IMG/VR virus record: IMGVR_UViG_3300010885_032216
Coordinates: 1 to 46,315 of that record
Source: a virus
DNA length: 46,315 nucleotides
Direction: 5' to 3' (one strand)
Position numbers and translations under genes: made by a program. A model generated the notes under the pieces. It made no database searches. It worked only from the letters and a program-made list of their open reading frames with translations, and had not been told where the DNA came from. The first letter of the stretch is position 1. Each line of letters begins with the position of its first letter. Below are positions 42,266 to 46,315 of this stretch, one piece after another.

Positions 42266-43266
42266 GCGAAAGGCCAAAATTACCATCTCGGTTAGAAATG
42301 GAAAAACTTTGCAGAAAGTTTCCAAATACCCCCGACTTAACACTTGCAAGAAAAGGATATAAGGAGAATCCTAACTTATATAAATCATTAGACCACGCAA
42401 GAGGTGTAGTCAGGACTATTAGAGGGCATAGAGGCAAAAACGCTAAAGCGAATTTATTAGACAAATCAATGGTGAAGCCCGTAACTAAAAACACAAACCC
42501 TTTTAACCTGCCCGAATCGTATGCGAATGACTATACACCGTATATAATCAATCAATCACGAACTTTAATCATATCGGACTTACATATACCTTACCAAGAC
42601 AATAAAGCGATTGAATTAGCCTTAAATTACGGATTAGATAAAAATGTTAATTGCATATTAATCAACGGTGATTTGTTGGATATGCCGAACCATTCAAGAT
42701 TTGAAAAAGATTGGCGTATGCGTTCCACATTCGAGGAGTTTGAAGCAACCCGACAGTTTTTAATATCATTGCGTAAAACATTTCCAAAAGCAAAGATAAT
42801 ATTTAAAGAAGGGAATCACGATGATAGATGGGAGCGTTGGTTATATGTTAAAGCACCCGAAATATTTGACGACCCCGAATTTAGACTTGACGTTAGACTT
42901 AAGTTAGGCGAGTTGAAGATAGACCACGTTAAAGATAAAAGAATAATTAAGATTGGTAAACTTTCTGTTTTACATGGACACGAAATGTTCGGAGGTAGTG
43001 GGGGGGTTAATCCTGCCCGTTCTACTTTCTTAAAAACAATGAGTAGTGTTGTTGTAGGACACTATCATAAAACTTCATCTCACGTTGAAACAACGATGGA
43101 AGGAGATGTGATAAGTGTTCATAGTGTTGGTTGTCTTTGCGGATTGAACCCGCTATATGCCCCAATAAACAAACATAACTTAGGTTTTGCTTACGTTGAA
43201 ATGGATATAAAAACAGGTGAATACCACATTAATAACTTAAAAATAATCAAAGGAAAAGTTTTCTAA
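42262..43266 (+). CDS. Metallophosphoesterase
   Basis: A 334-aa calcineurin-like phosphoesterase. All metal motifs are present: ISDLHIPY (D106, H108), NGDLLD (D137), EGNHDDRW (184-187 GNHD), VLHGHE (238-241) and GHYHK (266-269). The first 95 residues, with basic Lys/Arg segments and GHRGKNAKAN, are outside the catalytic fold and may bind nucleic acid. Family members act on nucleotides, RNA or DNA ends, or phosphoproteins; in phages they are often linked to DNA repair or nucleotide metabolism. The substrate cannot be read from the sequence. It is coupled at both ends (ATGA, TAATG) to small genes. Confidence 0.88.
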   Translation: MSERPKLPSRLEMEKLCRKFPNTPDLTLARKGYKENPNLYKSLDHARGVVRTIRGHRGKNAKANLLDKSMVKPVTKNTNPFNLPESYANDYTPYIINQSRTLIISDLHIPYQDNKAIELALNYGLDKNVNCILINGDLLDMPNHSRFEKDWRMRSTFEEFEATRQFLISLRKTFPKAKIIFKEGNHDDRWERWLYVKAPEIFDDPEFRLDVRLKLGELKIDHVKDKRIIKIGKLSVLHGHEMFGGSGGVNPARSTFLKTMSSVVVGHYHKTSSHVETTMEGDVISVHSVGCLCGLNPLYAPINKHNLGFAYVEMDIKTGEYHINNLKIIKGKVF

Positions 43267-43478
43267 TGACAAGAATAAACCTACTATCCGATGGAACAAC
43301 CGTGTTCCTTAAAAACTTAAAACAATCGGGTATCATAGTAGGCGCGATAATAAGACAAAAGAAAGTAACGTATGAAATCGGATACTATTCAGGAAGCGAA
43401 TACAGAGTAATAACACTAAATAGATTCGAGTTTGACGTAGTTAAGGACGAGGGAACAACACAGATAGGGTATAAGTAA
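43266..43478 (+). CDS. Hypothetical small beta-rich protein
   Basis: 70 aa, mostly strands (INLLSDGTTVFLKNLKQSGIIVGAIIRQKKVTYEIGYYSGSEYRVITLNRFEFDVV), which suggests an SH3-like barrel. Stop and start overlap both neighbours by TAATG. It probably belongs to a translational unit with the phosphoesterase. Confidence 0.55.
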   Translation: MTRINLLSDGTTVFLKNLKQSGIIVGAIIRQKKVTYEIGYYSGSEYRVITLNRFEFDVVKDEGTTQIGYK

Positions 43479-43621
43479 TGGCAAAGAAACCAACAATAAA
43501 AGTTATCGAAAGAAAGTTAGGGCAGTTCAAAGCCGACGGTTTCTACAACCCAAACAATAACGAAATTGAAAAACCCCCAACACCACAAAAAAACATATTA
43601 CAAGAACTAATTAAAAATTAA
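43478..43621 (+). CDS. 47-aa hypothetical protein
   Basis: The ATG at 43478 overlaps the preceding stop (TAATG). The product begins MAKKPTIKVIERKLGQFKAD and has a short Asn/Pro-rich linker and a C-terminal amphipathic helix (KNILQELIKN). The overlap and the following hairpin support a real small gene. Not recognised. Confidence 0.5.
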   Translation: MAKKPTIKVIERKLGQFKADGFYNPNNNEIEKPPTPQKNILQELIKN

Positions 43622-43650
43622 AAAATCCCAACTTTATCTCGCGGGAATTT
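43622..43650 (-). terminator. Hairpin with T run on the minus strand
   Basis: AAATCCC (43624-43630) with GGGAATTT (43643-43650). The T run lies on the minus strand, so it reads as a terminator for leftward transcripts from the gene-poor region beyond; on the plus strand it is only a hairpin before the next gene. Confidence 0.5.
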
Positions 43651-43665
43651 AAACCCCATACTATC

Positions 43666-43869
43666 ATGAAAACATACATAACATTAATAGAACTTCCAGA
43701 CTGCCTTAAAAATACCTTATTCACTAATTCCCATATATGTGGTAACTACTTCCAAAACGGATACATAAAAGGAAACCGTTACGAAAAACAATTCGTTGAA
43801 AATAATCCGCATATATTTAAACAAATTAAAATACTTGACGCTATTACGAATATAGAAATGCACCCTTAA
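43666..43869 (+). CDS. Hypothetical small protein
   Basis: 67 aa (MKTYITLIELPDCLKNTLF, then SHICGNYFQNGYIKGNRYEKQFVENNPHIFKQIKILDAITN). It is helical-strand mixed, with two Cys. It lies just after the hairpin at 43622-43650 and before a long gene-free region. Nothing specific recognised. Confidence 0.45.
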   Translation: MKTYITLIELPDCLKNTLFTNSHICGNYFQNGYIKGNRYEKQFVENNPHIFKQIKILDAITNIEMHP

Positions 43870-44613
43870 ATATTACATACTACTACCATTACTCTATTTA
43901 AACCACAAGCACACCCTCTTTTACCCCTCAACAACAAATCAAACCTAATAGTACAACATCACTAAAAAGTAACCCTTGCGATTTTGACACAAGGATTACA
44001 TACCATCAAAAAGTCATGTACACACATTCTTTAACGGAATTCATCTTTTAAAAAATAACCTGCGTGTGTTCTTTATCGGGATTGATTTAAAAAAAAAATA
44101 CCCTGTGCGTGCCCTTTTAAAAAAAAAGTGTTCTATGCGTATTTAATGCAGGGATAACGACCCCATAACCGACCCCACAGCCGCAAAAGGAAAACGCATT
44201 CACTTTAGCCGGGTGGGGCAACTCTAAACGGATTTACGATTTCAAAATACTGATTTAAGACTGAACAATAGAAATGAGTAGAGATAACCATGCTCTCAAC
44301 ATGACAACATGACACTTGTCAAGGAAACGTCATAAATAGCCATCAATAATCAACATTATGTTAAATAGACAATCTCGACACATGATTGAAGCTCTCAACA
44401 TGACAACTTGACCCCTCCCCTACCCCACTGATTTCAGCAAATGTTAAAATAATGACCTTTTTTGGTCTGTTTTCTGCAAAAATACCATTTTTTGAAACCG
44501 TTGATACCATTGAAGAAAATGCCAATCGTCCACCGTATGGAGACAACTATTTTCCAACCATAAATAATATGTTAAAATAATGGCTGATTTTGGCTGTTTT
44601 AATGTTTATTTTG
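43870..44613. other. Gene-poor, repeat-rich region (origin candidate)
   Basis: About 740 bp without a credible gene. It holds three A-tracts each followed by a TGCG-type element (A6 at 44049, A10 at 44088, A9 at 44118 with GCGTGTG, GTGCGTG and ATGCGTA). It also holds a 17-bp direct repeat GCTCTCAACATGACAAC at 44292-44308 and 44391-44407, the dyad TGACACTTGTCA near 44310, and the 14-bp repeat ATGTTAAAATAATG at 44441-44454 and 44569-44582, each followed by a TTTTTGG-type stretch. Such features are usual for replication origins, but no initiator gene is adjacent, so the call is tentative. A minus-strand -7 box TATTTTTGCA (44484-44477) may start a short antisense RNA. Confidence 0.4.
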
Positions 44614-44653
44614 TTCACAATTTCAAAATATATCATAAATGTGTGTATATTTG
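44614..44653 (+). promoter_or_regulatory. Early promoter P4
   Basis: TTCACAATT (44614-44622) lies 23 nt from TATATTTG (44646-44653). The preceding bases make TTGTTCACA, a weaker DnaA-box match than P1-P3. It drives the HTH-like gene. Confidence 0.75.
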
Positions 44654-44719
44654 CCAACAAGTAAGGGGGATAATCCCTCTTGCTTATTTGATAAAAGGTC
44701 AATATTTATCACAATCATT

Positions 44720-45019
44720 ATGACAAAGGGAGTAAGAGCGTACGAAGGCCGAACAAACAAGGCGATAATTCATTTATTTAGAAAGCGGAAGCAAACCATT
44801 TTAGATATAATGCCGATATTGAGGTGTGGGAAGTCGAAAGCGTATAAGATAGCTGAGAACTATCGTATATTGACAATAGGGGAACTGCTGATGCTGTCAG
44901 GGTGCTTAGATATACCATTTATCGAATTGGTTGCTATGTTGCATTTGAATACTCCTAAATTGAATAAAGAACAGAGGGAGGGATTAGAGGATATAATAAA
45001 GAGGGTTGAAGGGGAGTAG
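44720..45019 (+). CDS. Small helix-turn-helix regulator-like protein
   Basis: 99 aa. The start is taken at 44720 (MTKGVRAYEG); a longer in-frame version beginning at 44639 would start before the promoter's -7 box. Residues 12-70 (TNKAIIHLFRKRKQTILDIMPILRCGKSKAYKIAENYRILTIGELLMLSGCLDIPFIELVAML) form four or five short helices with the feel of an XRE/Cro-type DNA-binding fold. The end is charged and helical. It has its own promoter with a 5' leader of roughly 60 nt. It is a plausible binder of one of the regulatory repeats in this window. Confidence 0.6.
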   Translation: MTKGVRAYEGRTNKAIIHLFRKRKQTILDIMPILRCGKSKAYKIAENYRILTIGELLMLSGCLDIPFIELVAMLHLNTPKLNKEQREGLEDIIKRVEGE

Positions 45020-45081
45020 GGGTATTTAATACCGCGCGAATAAATTTCGATTTTTATAAAATTTCCCAGTATATCCCGAAA

Positions 45082-45135
45082 TTGATAGAAATAACAATGT
45101 ATTTTTGTATTTATTAGTTGATAGAAATATCAATA
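45082..45135. repeat. Paired 18-bp repeat, locus E
   Basis: TTGATAGAAATAACAATG at 45082-45099 and TTGATAGAAATATCAATA at 45118-45135, period 36 bp. The second is a full dyad TTGATA-GAAA-TATCAA. A box TATTTTTG (45100-45107) lies between the copies. Confidence 0.88.
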
Positions 45136-45455
45136 AAGTAGCACCATTCGGATAGGTGTGTATATTCTTTTCTTTAGTAGTTGCACGATTCGCCCTGAAT
45201 TGTGTTTTTTTGTGTCAAAATTCATCTATTGTATTTTAGTTTGCAAGGTTAGTTTTTGAGTTTGGTCGAAAAACTATGTTATACATAGTAGTTACTCAAA
45301 GCCTTTGTTTATGGGGCTTTTATTTTAAAAGCATTGATTTAGTTGGTTTATTTAGGGTATTTTGCGCTTTCCTTTATTTGTGGGGTTTTTAATGAGTGCG
45401 AAAATTATTTTTATTATTTAGTCTAATAATTGAAACAACCGAAAACAATTTGCAA
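45136..45455. other. Intergenic stretch with dyad and terminator
   Basis: 320 bp without a gene. It contains the inverted repeat ACTATGT-TAT-ACATAGT (45273-45289), a candidate operator, and a hairpin AAAGCC (45298-45303) with GGCTTT (45315-45320) followed by TATTTT, a likely terminator for the HTH gene transcript. The rest is AT-rich with no signal I can name. Confidence 0.5.
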
Positions 45456-45463
45456 TACTTTTG
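45456..45463 (+). promoter_or_regulatory. Promoter for the right-end genes
   Basis: TACTTTTG (45456-45463), with a possible TTG -33 element at 45430-45432. No DnaA-box or late palindrome is present. It lies about 20 bases before the 26-codon ORF. Confidence 0.45.
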
Positions 45464-45485
45464 TATCGAGAAAAAAATATAACAA

Positions 45486-45566
45486 ATGTACACACACACC
45501 ACAACAATAAAAAACGGCATACTTATAAGAGATGCAAGAAAAGCATTGCAATTTTTACTTAACTAA
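45486..45566 (+). CDS. Possible 26-aa leader peptide
   Basis: ATG at 45486 opens 26 codons (MYTHTTTIKNGILIRDARKA, then LQFLLN). It follows a -7 box closely and precedes a structured leader, so it may be a leader peptide controlling the 135-aa gene. Chance is not excluded. Confidence 0.3.
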   Translation: MYTHTTTIKNGILIRDARKALQFLLN

Positions 45567-45574
45567 TTAAAAGT

Positions 45575-45606
45575 CCTTCGTATTCTCCCACCAAAGAGAA
45601 CGGAGG
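45575..45606 (+). promoter_or_regulatory. Strong hairpin in the 5' leader of the 135-aa gene
   Basis: CCTTCG (45575-45580) with CGGAGG (45601-45606) and TTCTC (45583-45587) with GAGAA (45596-45600), loop about eight bases. No T run follows, so it is a leader structure rather than a terminator. Confidence 0.5.
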
Positions 45607-45635
45607 CAAAATAATAACTAATAATTACAAGCAAA

Positions 45636-46043
45636 ATGAAAAATTTAAACAGTACAACAGAAGCACAAACAACAAAAAAAGTAGTAATGTATCAGCAAAT
45701 TGAAGCGCACGGGCAAAATTTAAACAATATCTTTAATACGGGGATTGACAATGTAACACTTTGTAAAAAATTGCACAGGTTAGAAAAGCAAGCTCATAGA
45801 ATTGCAACGGATTACTGCAACGGAGAAAACGGAGTTGATAGTGAAATTATTGACAGTTTTGTTAATCCTATTTTGGCAAAGGTTGTTAAATTATTGGGTA
45901 ATGGTTGCCCGGTTCAGTTTAACGGAGATGCGCGGGGATATGCTTTAAAAATCAGCGACAAAATTGTAAGGGCAAACGGATTGAAAATTTATACAGATAT
46001 GGGAGGGTATGGTATTATTTGCCCTGAATTTAACGGTAATTAA
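45636..46043 (+). CDS. Conserved hypothetical protein of Bacteroidota mobile elements
   Basis: 135 aa. The central part LCKKLHRLEKQAHRIATDYCNGE (about 43-65) and the end GDARGYALKISDKIVRANGLKIYTDMGGYGIICPEF (about 98-132) have the pattern of small uncharacterised proteins found widely in Bacteroidota phages and integrative elements. The first half is helical, the last half a short beta sheet with the well-formed GYGIICPEF strand. The function is unknown. It has a long structured leader. The family link is from memory. Confidence 0.65.
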   Translation: MKNLNSTTEAQTTKKVVMYQQIEAHGQNLNNIFNTGIDNVTLCKKLHRLEKQAHRIATDYCNGENGVDSEIIDSFVNPILAKVVKLLGNGCPVQFNGDARGYALKISDKIVRANGLKIYTDMGGYGIICPEFNGN

Positions 46044-46052
46044 TTTACTTGT

Positions 46053-46133
46053 CCCGTTCAAAGTCGGGTAAAAAATGATGACAGGGGACTAACTATCCCT
46101 TGTAAACTTACACAAGCAGACCGGAGCAGGTCT
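46053..46133 (+). promoter_or_regulatory. Structured leader with three hairpins
   Basis: Three stems in 80 bases: CCCG/CGGG (46053-46068), ACAGGGGA with TCCCTTGT (46081-46103), and AGACC/GGTCT (46118-46133). They precede the gene at 46154. The density suggests an RNA regulatory element. Confidence 0.4.
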
Positions 46134-46153
46134 ATAAATTCCGCGACAATAAA

Positions 46154-46315
46154 ATGAATACTTTAAATATTACAGTAACAGCAAACGGACAAGAGTTTGA
46201 AATTGATGTAGTGAACCTTATTTCAAAAGATGAAATTGTGGATTTCATTAATGAGAAAATGGATGAGGAAGCAGAAGAAGCGGGAGAAACAGAAAGGGAA
46301 ACGGGTATAGGAACA
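46154..46315 (+). CDS. Partial small acidic protein (3' end outside window)
   Basis: The ATG at 46154 opens 54 codons to the window edge. It starts MNTLNITVTANGQEFEIDVV, a beta strand pair, and continues NLISKDEIVDFINEKMDEEAEEAGETERE, an acidic helix. The stop is not seen. Similar small genes follow the 135-aa family in related elements, by my impression. Function unknown. Confidence 0.5.
   Translation, partial: MNTLNITVTANGQEFEIDVVNLISKDEIVDFINEKMDEEAEEAGETERETGIGT

Noticed and set aside
44361-44546. 61-codon minus-strand ORF in the gene-poor region
   Set aside because: No promoter or coding-like composition fits, and it overlaps the direct repeats. Probably chance.
44639-44719. Longer start for the HTH-like protein
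   Set aside because: The upstream ATG at 44639 lies before the -7 box TATATTTG (44646), so it would not be transcribed from P4.
571-45135. CRISPR array reading of the paired 18-bp repeats
   Set aside because: Only two copies per locus, copies vary, no cas genes, and the same pair occurs at five scattered loci. Operators or scattered binding sites fit better.
1-46315. Window as a complete circular genome
   Set aside because: Joining the ends would give the last gene a stop at 16-18, but the first frame would then have no ATG after a stop at 46308-46310. It is safer to regard both ends as cut.

Overview
The window looks like a 46-kb piece of a tailed phage of a Bacteroidota (Flavobacteria-like) host. 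It is AT-rich. Its promoters fit the Bacteroidota -7 consensus TAnnTTTG, most starts lack a Shine-Dalgarno sequence and have A/T-rich leaders, and the virion genes (large terminase, long portal, scaffold, HK97-type capsid, ring/adaptor-like proteins, a very large tail-tip protein, giant internal proteins) follow the plan of crAss-like and related Bacteroidota podoviruses. Genes run off both edges. Joining the two ends would not supply a start codon for the first gene, so I treat the window as linear and partial. I saw no lysin, integrase, helicase, primase or tRNA.

Layout. (1) 1-2910, + strand: a chaperonin cassette with a partial protein that reads as two GroES-like units, a 35-aa basic peptide, a 551-aa GroEL, the 5' remnant of an HNH homing endonuclease, a 122-aa GroES and a strong terminator. 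(2) 2906-22220, - strand: the virion block, read from fibre-like protein and terminase through portal, scaffold, capsid and head/tail proteins to a 1326-aa tail protein, with an HNH homing endonuclease inserted before the last gene. (3) 22398-32204, + strand: three probable internal/ejection proteins, the last of 2482 aa, then a 31-aa membrane peptide. (4) 32283-40483, - strand: nucleic-acid and accessory genes: PD-(D/E)XK nuclease, unknown small proteins, a GIY-YIG-like endonuclease, a protein with 20 tandem NVxx tetrapeptides, a NUMOD4-HNH endonuclease next to a broken HNH gene, an HNH protein and a 479-aa polymerase-like protein. (5) 40877-43869, + strand: small early genes including a lipoprotein and a metallophosphoesterase. 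(6) 43870-46315: a gene-poor, repeat-rich, origin-like stretch, a small HTH-like regulator and two genes with structured leaders.

The most striking content is regulatory. Virion operons are preceded by the imperfect palindrome GTTCTTTATAGTGAAC, placed 38-40 nt upstream of a TAATTTTGCA-type -7 box; one copy sits midway between two divergent promoters. Four early/accessory genes instead carry TTCACAAyT exactly 23 nt upstream of TAnnTTTG, and in three of these the element completes a DnaA-box match, TTATTCACA. A third system consists of pairs of the 18-bp near-palindrome TTGATAGAAATAGCAATA at exactly 36-bp period, at five loci spread over the window. Together these suggest a temporal programme with separate early and late switches plus a distributed operator or partition-like site. 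The binding factors are not identified; the HTH-like protein at 44720 is one candidate.
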